DNA of 35,622 nt, taken from Streptomyces beijiangensis. GTDB taxonomy: Bacteria; Actinomycetota; Actinomycetes; Streptomycetales; Streptomycetaceae. This document shows, piece after piece, positions 24,335-32,174 of this stretch. A program made the position numbers and the translations under genes. The notes under the pieces were generated by a model. That model saw nothing but the letters and a program-made list of their open reading frames with translations, was not told the DNA's origin and ran no database searches. The first letter of the stretch is position 1. Every line of letters begins with the position of its first letter. The stretch is from positions 1 through 35,622 of the forward strand of contig NZ_JAFLRJ010000020.1 in NCBI RefSeq assembly GCF_017315755.1. Reading direction: 5' to 3'.

Positions 24335-24348
24335 GTGATCCGGATCAC
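24335..24348. promoter_or_regulatory. Crp-like palindrome GTGA-N6-TCAC
   Basis: GTGATCCGGATCAC is a perfect 14-base palindrome matching the half-site layout of Crp-family sites (GTGA, six bases, TCAC). It lies 90 bases upstream of the helicase GTG and 147 bases upstream of the desaturase ATG. Crp binding is inferred; other dimeric regulators use similar sites. Confidence 0.4.
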
Positions 24349-24494
24349 TTCGAAGCCGGAGGGTGTAGTCAGCTCCACCATCGGCTCCTGGGGCAGCCCC
24401 CACCATGTCCGGGGGGTGGCTCCATGGTCGCCGGGGTCCAACGATCCGTACATTCAATGAGGTCAGCGCATGGGCCAACAGACCGGAGACCGTT

Positions 24495-25559
24495 ATGCCA
24501 CAGGCCGCCTCAACGCTCACGAAACCCGAGCGGGAGCCACGGGCCGGCAGCGATTTCGCGCCGCTCCTCAGGACGGTGAAGTCGCAGGGACTCCTGGAGC
24601 GCCGCACGGGCTGGTACGCCCTCGGCATCACCACCAATCTCCTCGCACTGGCCGCGGTGGTCACCGGCATAGCCCTCGTCGGCAGTTCGTGGTGGGTGCT
24701 GCTGCTCGCCCTTCCGCTGTCGGTGTTCTCCGCCCGTGCCGCCTTCTACGGGCATGACGCCGGCCATGCGCAGATCAGCGGCGACCGCGGCACAGCACGA
24801 GCCGTCGGCCTGCTCCACAGCAACCTGCTGCTCGGTATGAGCTACGCCTGGTGGAACGAGAAGCACAACCGGCACCACGCCAACCCCAATCACATCGACA
24901 AGGACCCCGACGTCGGGGTCGGTGCGATGGTCTGGACACAGAAGCAGGCCGCCCAGCGCGAGGGTTTCGCCCGCTGGCTCACCCGGAACCAGGCGCGGCT
25001 CTTCTTCCCCATGCTGCTGCTCGAGGGCATCGCTCTGAAGGTCTCCGGATTCCAGACTGTGCTGTCAAGGGAGGAGGGCAAGCGCCTGCCGGCCCGCGAG
25101 CGTGCTGTCGAAGGCGCCCTCCTCCTGCTCCACCTCGGCGGATACCTCACCCTGCTCTTCACGGCCATGTCCGTGCCCACGGCGATCGTCTTCGCACTGC
25201 TCCACCACGCGCTTTTCGGTCTGCACCTCGGGATGAGCTTCGCGCCGAACCACAAGGGGATGGAGATGCCCGACCCGGAGAGCGAGGAGCGCTGGGGTCA
25301 TCTCAAGCGCCAGGTCCTCACGTCGCGCAATGTGCGCGGAGGGCTGCTCACCGACTGGTTCCTGGGCGGGCTCAACTACCAGATCGAGCACCACCTGTTC
25401 CCCAGCATGCCCCGGCCTCATCTGCGTCTTGCCCAGCCGCTGGTGCGCGCACACTGCCGCTCCCTGGGGATCGCGTACACCGAGACCGGGCTCATCGACT
25501 CCTACCGGCAGGCGCTGACGCACATGCACGAGGTCGGAGAGCCGCTTCGTGCCGGATAG
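24495..25559 (+). CDS. Membrane fatty-acid (acyl-lipid/acyl-CoA) desaturase
   Basis: The 354-residue integral membrane di-iron enzyme introduces a double bond into an acyl chain. The start is ATG 24495, following GGAG; the frame stays open upstream to 24405. All three histidine boxes are present: HDAGH (residues 87-91), HNRHH (124-128) and QIEHH (296-300), the last with Q in place of the first His as in the delta-6/front-end-like group. Hydrophobic segments lie around 44-82, 166-184 and 206-245. PNHKGMEMPD and SRNVRGGLLTDWFLGGLNYQ are typical of the group known in actinobacteria as linoleoyl-CoA desaturase-like. It probably adjusts membrane fluidity. It diverges from the helicase across a region with a Crp-like palindrome. 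Confidence 0.93.
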   Translation: MPQAASTLTKPEREPRAGSDFAPLLRTVKSQGLLERRTGWYALGITTNLLALAAVVTGIALVGSSWWVLLLALPLSVFSARAAFYGHDAGHAQISGDRGTARAVGLLHSNLLLGMSYAWWNEKHNRHHANPNHIDKDPDVGVGAMVWTQKQAAQREGFARWLTRNQARLFFPMLLLEGIALKVSGFQTVLSREEGKRLPARERAVEGALLLLHLGGYLTLLFTAMSVPTAIVFALLHHALFGLHLGMSFAPNHKGMEMPDPESEERWGHLKRQVLTSRNVRGGLLTDWFLGGLNYQIEHHLFPSMPRPHLRLAQPLVRAHCRSLGIAYTETGLIDSYRQALTHMHEVGEPLRAG

Positions 25560-25629
25560 TGGAACCGTCGGACGCGCACAGGCGTTCAACTGTCAGAGAG
25601 CGGCAGTCGCCGCGAAGGAGGCGTCGTAG

Positions 25630-25812
25630 ATGTCAAGGACCGCAGTGATCGCCGCCGGGGGTGTGGTCGCCGGCCTCATCCTGATTCCCGTCATCGGATT
25701 CTTCCCGGCGCTGCTGGTGCTGATCGGGGTGCCGGTCGTCGCGTATCTGATGCTCGACCCCAGCCAGCGCCGTCGGCTCCGCCGGATCTCGCGCAAGGAA
25801 ATAGGCCGCTGA
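25630..25812 (+). CDS. Small two-segment membrane protein
   Basis: The 60-residue product starts at ATG 25630, preceded by a strong GAAGGAGG. Two hydrophobic segments (AVIAAGGVVAGLILIPVIGF and ALLVLIGVPVVAYLML) are followed by a strongly basic tail (SQRRRLRRISRKEIGR), so it should sit in the membrane with the tail in the cytoplasm. The function is unknown. It lies 70 bases after the desaturase and may be co-transcribed with it. Confidence 0.65.
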   Translation: MSRTAVIAAGGVVAGLILIPVIGFFPALLVLIGVPVVAYLMLDPSQRRRLRRISRKEIGR

Positions 25813-25839
25813 CCAGGCTCTTGTCATCCGTGCCGGATT

Positions 25840-25859
25840 AGGATCACTGAGGATCACTG
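25840..25859. repeat. Tandem 10-base repeat before the MOSC gene
   Basis: AGGATCACTG occurs twice in direct succession at 25840-25849 and 25850-25859, 26 bases before the MOSC start. It might be a regulator site on one face of DNA, or a recent duplication. Confidence 0.6.
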
Positions 25860-25884
25860 GCACTGATGAGGGGAGTTCCGCGCG

Positions 25885-26427
25885 ATGGGCGGGATGGTCA
25901 CCAAGGTAAGCAGCAATGGGGAGTACTCCTTCACCAAGCCGAACCGCGACAGCATCACTCTGCTGTCCGGCCTCGGTGTGGAGGGCGACGTGCACGCGGG
26001 TGTCACCGTCAAGCACCGCTCCCGCGTCGCGCAGGACCCCACGCAGGCGAACTTGCGACAGGTGCACTTCATCCATGAGGAGCTCTTCGCCGAAGTCCTC
26101 GCCGAGGGCTTCGAGGTCAGAGCGGGCCAGCTCGGCGAGAACATCACCACCAGCGGCATCGACCTGCTCTCCCTGCCGGTCGGCACGCTGCTGCACCTGG
26201 GTGACGAGGCCGTCGTCGAGGTCACCGGGCTGCGCAACCCGTGCCTGCAGATAGACAACTTCCAGGACGGGTTGCTGAAGCAGGTCGTCGGCCGCGACGA
26301 GACGGGCAATGTTTTCCGCAAGGCCGGAATCATGAGCATCGTGACGACGGGCGGCACGGTCCGGCCCGGCGACCCGATCAGGATCGAGCTCCCCGCCGAG
26401 CCGCACCGCCCCCTGGAGCGCGTGTGA
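25885..26427 (+). CDS. MOSC-domain protein
   Basis: The 180-residue protein starts at ATG 25885 with GAGGGGAG nine bases upstream. It is a lone MOSC domain, the beta-barrel found at the C-terminus of molybdenum-cofactor sulfurases and thought to bind Mo or sulfur carriers. Conserved parts are GVEGDVHAGVTVKHRSR (residues 31-47), RQVHFIHEELFAEV, RAGQLGENITTSGIDLLSLP, LLHLGDEAVVEVTGLRNPC with the conserved Cys120, and QVVGRDETGNVFRKAGIMSI. The length is normal for stand-alone YiiM-like members, which handle molybdenum-dependent reduction of amine N-oxides. It is probably monocistronic. The next gene converges on it, nine bases away. Confidence 0.93.
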   Translation: MGGMVTKVSSNGEYSFTKPNRDSITLLSGLGVEGDVHAGVTVKHRSRVAQDPTQANLRQVHFIHEELFAEVLAEGFEVRAGQLGENITTSGIDLLSLPVGTLLHLGDEAVVEVTGLRNPCLQIDNFQDGLLKQVVGRDETGNVFRKAGIMSIVTTGGTVRPGDPIRIELPAEPHRPLERV

Positions 26428-26436
26428 CGCCCGGGT

Positions 26437-27804
26437 TCAGCTCAGCGCACAGGAGTTGACGACGTCACCGCCCGAGGGCTTCGCGAGCATACGGTCCCCG
26501 GGCGGTGCGATGCCGTCCTCCACCCATGCGGTGAGTGCGGTGAAGGCCGAGCGGTAGCAGGGCAGCACCGGGCGCAACCTGTCCGGAAAGGTGTCGTACA
26601 GCCCGTCGGTGTGCGTGCCGGCCTCCACGGTGTAGTAGCGGTGCATCCGGTCGCGCCCCTTCGCCGCCACCATCCGCTCGTACACATCGGAATCGGTGGC
26701 GATCGGCAGCAGACTGTCGAGCGTCCCGTGCAGAGTGATCAGCGGCCTCCCGATCCGTCCGGTCAGGGCGATGCGCGCGACCGCCCGGTGTACGGACGCG
26801 GGCCGTGAGGCGTAGTCGTACGCGGCGTCCGACGCACAGGGCGCGAGGATCTCGGTGACCGTCGAACCGGCTGACGCACCCGGGCAGTCGCGGTCGTACG
26901 CCGGGTCGAACTCGGAGCGGAACGTCTTCTGTGTCACCCCCCAGTACGCCTGCTGGTGGTACGGCCACAGGAACTGCGAGCCCTGCGCGAAGCCGGCGTC
27001 GAGAAGATCCTGGTCGTCCGCGGTGCCGAGAGCCCGGGCCACCGTCACGGGCAGCGAGGTCAGCAGATTCGGCCCGTCGGCGGTCCACAGGGTGCCCTCC
27101 CAGTCGACCCCGCCGTCGTACAGATCGGGACGGTTCTCCAGCTGCCAGCGCGTCAGATAGCCGCCGTTGGAGATTCCCGTCATGTACGTACGCCGGGGAC
27201 CGTGTCCGTAGCGCTGCCCCAGCACCCTCTTCGCGGCGCGCGTCAGCTCGGTGGTGCGCCGGTTCCACTCCGCCACCGCGTCGCCGGGCCGCCTGCCGTC
27301 CGTGTAGAAGTCCGGGGTCGCGTTCCCCTTGTCCGTGGCCGCATAGGCGTACCCCTGTGCGAGCACCTGGTCCGAGATCAGGGCGTCGGTCGCGTACTGC
27401 TTGCGGGTGCCGGGTGCGCCGGTCACCACGAGGCCGCCGTTCCATCGGTCGGGCAGGCGGATCACGAACTGGGCGTCATGGTTCCAGCCGTGGGTGGTGT
27501 TGAAGTGCGAGGTGTCAGGAAAGTAGCCGTCGATCTGCACACCCGGCACTCCTGAGGGGTTCTTCGTCCCTTTGGCGGCCAGCCCCGCCTGGTCGGCCGA
27601 GTCGGTGTACGCGGTCCCCGCCAGCGCCGCCGTGGTCAAGTCGCCCAGACAGGCGGCCTGCTGGCGCTCCGCGCCGGGGACGTCGACCCGCTCCTGCCGT
27701 ACACAGTGACCGCCCGCCGGGGTGGGCAGGGCGTCAGCAGGACCGGCGGCGGCCAGCCCCAGCAGCAGGGCGGCGGACAACGGAACACTTCTGGACAGGC
27801 GCAT
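26437..27804 (-). CDS. Secreted alpha/beta hydrolase (tannase/feruloyl esterase-like)
   Basis: The 455-residue product starts at ATG 27804, six bases after GGAGG; the upstream frame is open another 21 codons but the signal peptide begins here. Residues 1-26 are that signal (SVPLSAALLLGLAAAGPADA). The enzyme has the GISNGG nucleophile elbow with Ser212, the strand VIRLPDRWNGGLVVTGAPGT, LITLHGTLDSLLPIATDSDV with a likely acidic catalytic Asp, and VEAGTHTDGLYD with the likely catalytic His. Cysteines in HCVRQ, AACLGD, RDCPGAS, LAPCASD, LPCYRS and NSCALS fit an exported, disulfide-bonded enzyme. It resembles tannase/feruloyl-esterase-family hydrolases, releasing phenolic or other esters. The substrate is uncertain. 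Confidence 0.8.
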   Translation of the reverse strand: MRLSRSVPLSAALLLGLAAAGPADALPTPAGGHCVRQERVDVPGAERQQAACLGDLTTAALAGTAYTDSADQAGLAAKGTKNPSGVPGVQIDGYFPDTSHFNTTHGWNHDAQFVIRLPDRWNGGLVVTGAPGTRKQYATDALISDQVLAQGYAYAATDKGNATPDFYTDGRRPGDAVAEWNRRTTELTRAAKRVLGQRYGHGPRRTYMTGISNGGYLTRWQLENRPDLYDGGVDWEGTLWTADGPNLLTSLPVTVARALGTADDQDLLDAGFAQGSQFLWPYHQQAYWGVTQKTFRSEFDPAYDRDCPGASAGSTVTEILAPCASDAAYDYASRPASVHRAVARIALTGRIGRPLITLHGTLDSLLPIATDSDVYERMVAAKGRDRMHRYYTVEAGTHTDGLYDTFPDRLRPVLPCYRSAFTALTAWVEDGIAPPGDRMLAKPSGGDVVNSCALS

Positions 27805-27896
27805 GGACGGCCTCCGGAACGCGTGAGGAGAGGAGAGGGACGGGAACAGATGGGCGCAGCGCCACATGCTCCAATCACGCTTCCGGCACGGCCATG

Positions 27897-27926
27897 GGCC
27901 CGGCCCACACGGTGGTGGACCGGGCC
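27897..27926 (-). terminator. Hairpin after the STAS gene
   Basis: Arms 27897-27908 and 27915-27926 pair over 12 bases with one mismatch around the 6-base loop ACGGTG. The hairpin lies 17 bases past the STAS stop on the minus strand. Confidence 0.6.
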
Positions 27927-27943
27927 ATGTGGGGGAGCGGGCC

Positions 27944-28345
27944 TCAGCTGGTCGCCGTCGGCAGTTGGTGATCCGTTGCGTTCGATTCCCGGCGCTGTCC
28001 TGGGGTGGTGGCCGTGCAGGCGTGGGCGACCGTGGGGTAGAGGTCGAGGGCGGTGTCGGTAGCAGTGATATCCACGAGCCGCAGCAGATGGGGAGGGGCT
28101 GCGGCGATGCGCAGCGTGGTGGCCCGGTGGAGTTGCAGGAGCAGGTCCAGAACGCTGGTGTCCGCGAAGGTCACCGCTTGGACGTCCAGGACGAGCACCG
28201 GTAGCGCTGCGGCCGCTTTCTCCATGGCGCGGCGCAGCGGGGGCAGGGATTCGGGGTCGAGGTCGCCCTGGGCGACGATGACCCAGCCGCCGGCGTGCGG
28301 ATACTGCTCCGCGACGGGGTGGGGACGGCCGTCGTGTTCGGGCAT
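27944..28345 (-). CDS. STAS-domain anti-anti-sigma factor-like protein
   Basis: The 133-residue protein starts at ATG 28345 after AGGAG. It is a single STAS domain as in RsbV/SpoIIAA, which in partner switching binds the anti-sigma kinase and frees a sigma factor. Visible parts are the strand GWVIVAQGDLDPESLPPLRR, the helix MEKAAAALPVLVLDV, and QAVTFADTSVLDLLLQLHRA. The usual DSSG phosphorylation motif reads DTSV here (Asp62-Thr63-Ser64-Val65), so the acceptor would be Thr rather than Ser and the following Gly is lost. It lies divergently beside a SigB/SigF-type sigma gene 280 bases away, which makes a link to that sigma likely but unproven. No anti-sigma kinase gene is nearby. Confidence 0.88.
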   Translation of the reverse strand: MPEHDGRPHPVAEQYPHAGGWVIVAQGDLDPESLPPLRRAMEKAAAALPVLVLDVQAVTFADTSVLDLLLQLHRATTLRIAAAPPHLLRLVDITATDTALDLYPTVAHACTATTPGQRRESNATDHQLPTATS

Positions 28346-28557
28346 CGAGCAGCGCTCCTGGTGTGTGGGTTCGGGCACACGCGCGTTGTCGGGGTCGATC
28401 TGGTGGGTGGTGGTCGCCCTGCTGCGGCCACCCGGTCCGGTTCCTGTGGTGCTGACCGGCAGTTCGCTTCTGCCGGGCCTGTGTCGATCTCCGTTACGAG
28501 ACAAACCATAATCACACCGCCTACCAATATCTGCTTTGGCCGTGATAGATTTTGGCT

Positions 28558-28588
28558 CGTTCGCAAGAGAGGTAATCGCTTTCGAACG
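28558..28588. promoter_or_regulatory. Imperfect inverted repeat before the sigma gene
   Basis: CGTTCGCAA (28558-28566) and TTTCGAACG (28580-28588) match in eight of nine positions around a 13-base spacer, in the AT-rich stretch upstream of the sigma-factor gene. It may be an operator; the half-site order is opposite to that of a LexA box. Confidence 0.3.
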
Positions 28589-28624
28589 GCAGTGAAGTCA
28601 TGTGGATGACAAGGAGCCGGAATC

Positions 28625-29458
28625 ATGATCACCGTGGCGGCGGATGAGCTCGCCGAGCGCGCGTACGCGGAACCGTCGTCGGTGGCTCCACGGGGCGCGC
28701 GGGAGGTCGGAACAGAGTTCTTCGACCGCCTGACCCGGCTCGAGGAGGGCACGCGCGAGTATCAGTACGTGCGCAACTGCCTGATCGAGATGAACCTCTC
28801 CCTGGTGCAGTACGCGGCCTCGCGCTTCAAGCGCCGTGGTCAGCAGGAGATGGAGGATCTAGTTCAGGTCGGCACCATCGGCCTGATCAAGGCGATCGAC
28901 CGGTTCGACCTGTCCCGCGAGGTCGAGTTCTCCACCTTCGCCATCCCCTGCATCACCGGTGAGATCAGGCGGTTCTTCCGCGACACCAGCTGGGCGGTGC
29001 ACGTCCCGCGCCGTCTCCAAGAGGCGCGCCTGGAACTGTCGAAGGCCACCGAAGAGCTGAGTACCCGGCTGGGGCGCTCGCCCTCCACGGTGGAGCTCGC
29101 GGAGCTGATGCAGCTGGAGCCCTCCGAAGTCGCCCAGGTGCGGGTGGCGTCAAACGGCTACAACGCCGCCTCGCTGGACGCCGCCCTGACGGGAGCGGAC
29201 GACGAATCCCACAGCGCTCTCGCCGACTTTCTCGGCTTCGAGGACCACTCCTACGAGCTCATCGACATCTTTCACTCCCTGGCCCCGCTGATCGCAGAAC
29301 TCGACGAACGCGAGCGCAGGATCATCCATCTCCGCTTCGTCGAGGAGTGGACCCAGCAGCAGATCGGCGAGCAGCTGGGCTGCTCGCAGATGCACGTCTC
29401 CCGGCTGCTCAGCCGCGTCGTGGGCAAGCTCCGAGCGGGCCTGCTGGCCGCTGCGTAG
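28625..29458 (+). CDS. SigB/SigF-type stress sigma factor
   Basis: The 277-residue product starts at ATG 28625 with AAGGAG eight bases upstream. It is a group 3 sigma of the SigB/SigF/SigG family that directs RNA polymerase in stress or sporulation. Region 2 contains VRNCLIEMNLSLVQYAASRF, QEMEDLVQVGTIGLIKAIDR, FDLSREVEFSTFAIPCITGE and IRRFFRDTSWAVHVPRRLQE. Region 3 contains STRLGRSPSTVELAELMQLE. Region 4 ends with LDERERRIIHLRFVEEWTQQ and QIGEQLGCSQMHVSRLLSRV, the helix-turn-helix that reads the -35. The sequence is complete with no extension. A STAS protein lies divergently upstream. Direct repeats of GCCGTCAGGAG follow the stop. Confidence 0.94.
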   Translation: MITVAADELAERAYAEPSSVAPRGAREVGTEFFDRLTRLEEGTREYQYVRNCLIEMNLSLVQYAASRFKRRGQQEMEDLVQVGTIGLIKAIDRFDLSREVEFSTFAIPCITGEIRRFFRDTSWAVHVPRRLQEARLELSKATEELSTRLGRSPSTVELAELMQLEPSEVAQVRVASNGYNAASLDAALTGADDESHSALADFLGFEDHSYELIDIFHSLAPLIAELDERERRIIHLRFVEEWTQQQIGEQLGCSQMHVSRLLSRVVGKLRAGLLAAA

Positions 29459-29460
29459 CC

Positions 29461-29497
29461 GCCGTCAGGAGCTGTCGCGAGAAACTGCCGTCAGGAG
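29461..29497. repeat. Direct repeat after the sigma gene
   Basis: GCCGTCAGGAG occurs at 29461-29471 and 29487-29497, just past the sigma stop. It is probably a small duplication. Confidence 0.5.
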
Positions 29498-29523
29498 AAT
29501 TGCCGTCGCCCCGCGCGGGACCT

Positions 29524-30303
29524 TCACGCCGGACGTACGGCCAGCGCCTCCAGCGCCTTGAGCAGCGCGGGCAGTTCCGTGCCGCGTCCCAGGGGCACCA
29601 CCTCGCCCGGCGCCTCGTCCAGAAGGAGGAAGGCGATGTCGTCGGTGCGCGCCACCATCGACCAGCCGGGGCCGTCGGTCCGTACCGTGCGGGCTCCGTC
29701 CGGCGCGTACGTCGAACGCACCCGCCCGGGCGGCGGCGGCGACGCCACATAGCCGCGCAGCTCCTCGATCACCCGCGCCGCGGGGCCCGTGGGCTTCTCC
29801 TGCGTGACCTCGGACGGAGCGAACGCCTCGTCACCGCCGAGCTGTTCCCGCCATACGGCCCACTGCTGGGCGATCTCGTCCGCGCCCAGCCGGCGCTGGG
29901 CCGGACCCCACTGCCCGGTGTCGGGCGGGGTGAGCGGTGAGTCCTCGTCGGGGTCGTGCGGCTCGGGAATGCCGGGCGCGGCGACAGCGACGTCGAGCGG
30001 CCAGCCGGGGAGCGAGGCGACGACGGTGCGCTCGTCGGGCGACAGGTCGTAGTCGATCCCGCAGTCCCAGGAGGCGATCGCGACCGCGACCAGCGACACG
30101 TCGTCGACCACCACGGTCCAGCGCGCACCGTCCTCGCCCTGGCCCAGCACCAGGCCGTACCCGTCGGTGTGCGGGTCGATGCCGAGCGCGGCGCAGGCGG
30201 CAGGGAAGTCGTCCCCGAGCACGCTGGGGAACTGTGCAGGGGTCAGCAGCAGTGCGGTCAGCACGTACAGCGACTCGTCGGTGACTTCTTCCGTCCCGGC
30301 CAC
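29524..30303 (-). CDS. Conserved Streptomyces protein of unknown function
   Basis: The 259-residue protein starts at GTG 30303 with GAGGAGG seven bases upstream. No family is recognised. It is acidic in its middle (PEPHDPDEDSPLTPP) and has an N-terminal half with aromatic-rich strands (ARWTVVVDDVSLVAVAIASW, DCGIDYDLSPDERTVVASLP) and a C-terminal half with SMVARTDDIAFLLLDEAPGE followed by a helix ELPALLKALEALA. It has no signal peptide or membrane span, so it should be cytoplasmic. The build recalls small Streptomyces proteins with two similar alpha/beta halves. No neighbour suggests a role. Confidence 0.75.
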   Translation of the reverse strand: MAGTEEVTDESLYVLTALLLTPAQFPSVLGDDFPAACAALGIDPHTDGYGLVLGQGEDGARWTVVVDDVSLVAVAIASWDCGIDYDLSPDERTVVASLPGWPLDVAVAAPGIPEPHDPDEDSPLTPPDTGQWGPAQRRLGADEIAQQWAVWREQLGGDEAFAPSEVTQEKPTGPAARVIEELRGYVASPPPPGRVRSTYAPDGARTVRTDGPGWSMVARTDDIAFLLLDEAPGEVVPLGRGTELPALLKALEALAVRPA

Positions 30304-30377
30304 GCCCGCCTCCTCAAGTGATCAGTCGTCGGCGCACCTTAACCACTGAGTAACCCGGGCGTCGAGGCCCCAGGGCA

Positions 30378-30671
30378 TCAGGCTGCCGGCAGGCCGAGAA
30401 GGGAGCGCGCCACGGTCTGCGGGCTCTCGTCGCGCTCGCGTGCCAGGGCGATCACCGCGCGGCAGGCGAGCTCGCTGATCCCGAAGGACAGGGCTTCGGG
30501 CGAGACCCATCCGGCGGCCTCGTCGATGCGGTCCTCGTCGTCCTCCGCGCACGCCGACACATAGGACGCGGCGGCCTCGAAAATGTTGTGGTGCCGGGTT
30601 GCCCGGCGCCCCTCAGGGAGCAGTTCGTCTCTGCTCGGTGCGAAGAGCTTCTTCCATCGGCTGATGAACAT
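30378..30671 (-). CDS. Small helical protein, unknown function
   Basis: The 97-residue product starts at ATG 30671, preceded by GGGGGA and GGTGG. It has a basic N-terminus (MFISRWKKLFAPSRDELL) followed by helices rich in Ala, Glu and Asp (EAAASYVSACAEDDEDRIDE, LSFGISELACRAVIALARER, PQTVARSLLGLPAA). There is no signal or membrane span. No family is recognised. It lies about 110 bases after the PadR gene on the same strand. Confidence 0.6.
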   Translation of the reverse strand: MFISRWKKLFAPSRDELLPEGRRATRHHNIFEAAASYVSACAEDDEDRIDEAAGWVSPEALSFGISELACRAVIALARERDESPQTVARSLLGLPAA

Positions 30672-30780
30672 CAGGACCACCGTCCCCCCGTGCGTGGAGC
30701 GATACGCCGGTCTTCCAAGTCGGCATGTCCACCGTAGGCGTGGACGCCGGCCGTCTGGTAGGGGATGTCGCTGTGAAGAC

Positions 30781-31311
30781 TCAGCGGTTCTCGCCGAGTT
30801 CGCGGAGCGTGGCCCGCAGCCAGGTGATCTCCGCACGGCTGGTCGCCCTGGCGATCGTGAGGATGCCGCGCCGGAAGGGGTCGTCCAACTCCTCGGCGCG
30901 CAACGGCCGCTCGCCCTCGTAGAAGAAGCTGGCGGGCTCCTCCAGGAAGCCGAGACGGCGCCGAAGCACGTCAGCCTGCGCCCCGGCGCCGGGCAGGTGG
31001 CGCAGGAAGGCGAGCAGGGTGAACCACCGGTTCTCGTCGGTGATTTCACCGCGGGCGGGCTCGGCGAGCCGCCGCTCCAGTTCGCTCCGGCCCTCCGGTG
31101 TGAGCTGCAGTACGTGGCGGGGCGCGGCGACGGCCCCGGGCCGGGTCTCGCGGGCCAGCCAGCCGGCCTTCTCCAGCCGCTTGATCGCCGGGTAGAGCGT
31201 GCTCTCGGCGACGGGCCGGACGTGCCCGGTGAGGGCGGTGATGCGCTTGCGCAGTTCGTAGCCGTGCAGCGGGGCTTCGTAGAGGAATCCGAGGATGGCG
31301 AGTTCGAGCAT
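30781..31311 (-). CDS. PadR-family transcriptional regulator
   Basis: The 176-residue protein has an N-terminal winged helix (MLELAILGFLYEAPLHGYEL, RKRITALTGHVRPVAESTLY, PAIKRLEKAGWLARE), the hallmark of the PadR family, followed by the C-terminal helical Vir_act-type dimer domain (residues 90-176). In many PadR systems the protein represses a neighbouring gene and itself and is released by a small molecule. Here it faces the alpha/beta hydrolase at 31416 across 104 bases, which hold a striking palindrome (31336-31357). It is most likely that the PadR protein controls the hydrolase and itself. The ribosome-binding site is weak. Confidence 0.92.
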   Translation of the reverse strand: MLELAILGFLYEAPLHGYELRKRITALTGHVRPVAESTLYPAIKRLEKAGWLARETRPGAVAAPRHVLQLTPEGRSELERRLAEPARGEITDENRWFTLLAFLRHLPGAGAQADVLRRRLGFLEEPASFFYEGERPLRAEELDDPFRRGILTIARATSRAEITWLRATLRELGENR

Positions 31312-31335
31312 GCCCGCATTCTGCCGGACTCGCGC

Positions 31336-31357
31336 TGTACCTCGCTAGCGCTATACA
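31336..31357. promoter_or_regulatory. PadR-type operator palindrome
   Basis: TGTA-N3-CGCTAGCG-N3-TACA is a 22-base dyad in the centre of the divergent PadR/hydrolase region. PadR sites in other bacteria also use ATGT/ACAT-like ends. Its location and symmetry make it the best candidate operator in the window. Confidence 0.65.
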
Positions 31358-31415
31358 TCGGTGCCGAGGTATTGTCCGGTCGGCCGGCAGGACACCGCGG
31401 GAGAAGGGGAACGGC

Positions 31416-32174
31416 ATGCGCAAGGCACGCTTCGACGCGCAGGGCAGCGTCATCCGATGGACCGAGGCGCCGGGCAGCGGTCCCGCGCGGGTGTACGTCC
31501 ACGGGCTTGGGTCGGCCTCGACCGTCTACCACGCGCACATCGCGGCCCACCCGGATCTGGCGGGCCGCAGAACGCTCTTCGTCGACCTGCCGGGCCACGG
31601 CATCAGCGACCGCCCGGCCGGCTTCGGCTACACCCTCGAAGACCTCGCACGCGCACTCGCGGCCGCGCTGGACGAGGCCGGCGCCGAGGGGGCCGAGATC
31701 GTGGCGCACAGCATGGGCGGGGCGGTCGCCATCGCCCTGGCCCACCACCGCCCCGACCTGGTGTCACGACTGGTGCTCACAGAAGCCAACCTCGACCCCG
31801 ACCCGCCGGTGAAGGCGGGCAGCAGCGGCATCGCCTCGTACACCGAGGAGAAGTTCGTCCACGGCGGCGGCTTCGAGAAGGTTCTGCTGCGCGTCGGCCC
31901 CGACTGGGCGGCGACCATGCGGCTCGCCGACCCGCTGGCCCTGCACCGCGCGGCGATCGGTCTCATGCGCGGAACGCGGCCCACCATGCGCCGCATGCTC
32001 ATGGACCTGACCGTGGACCGCACTTTTCTGCAGGGTGCGCTCACCGGCGCGCTCGCCGGTCACGACGAGCTGGTCGCATCCGGCGTGCGCGTGGAGACCG
32101 TCCCCGACGCCGGCCACAACGTCATGTTCGACAACCCGGCGGCCTTCACCCGCGCGGTGGCCGCTCAGCTCTGA
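31416..32174 (+). CDS. Alpha/beta-fold hydrolase
   Basis: The 252-residue enzyme starts at ATG 31416, after AGAAGGGG. The oxyanion loop is VYVHGLGSAS (27-36), the nucleophile elbow is AHSMGGAVA with Ser99, and the His is in AGHN near residue 234. LPGHGISDRPAGFGYTLEDL is typical of the fold. Late strands read GVRVETVPDAGHNVMF and FDNPAAFTRAVAAQL. I could not identify the acidic triad member with confidence. The substrate is unknown; candidates are esters, lactones or haloalkanes. It lies divergently from a PadR regulator that probably controls it, and overlaps the next convergent gene by ten bases. Confidence 0.87.
   Translation: MRKARFDAQGSVIRWTEAPGSGPARVYVHGLGSASTVYHAHIAAHPDLAGRRTLFVDLPGHGISDRPAGFGYTLEDLARALAAALDEAGAEGAEIVAHSMGGAVAIALAHHRPDLVSRLVLTEANLDPDPPVKAGSSGIASYTEEKFVHGGGFEKVLLRVGPDWAATMRLADPLALHRAAIGLMRGTRPTMRRMLMDLTVDRTFLQGALTGALAGHDELVASGVRVETVPDAGHNVMFDNPAAFTRAVAAQL

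Noticed and set aside
22551..24338. Long plus-strand frame opposite the SNF2 gene
   Set aside because: It is antisense to the helicase, with Gly/Arg-rich sequence and no domains.
28558..28588. LexA-type SOS box near the sigma gene
   Set aside because: The half-sites are in the opposite order (GTTCG then CGAAC) with the wrong spacing for a Streptomyces LexA site; kept only as a generic inverted repeat.
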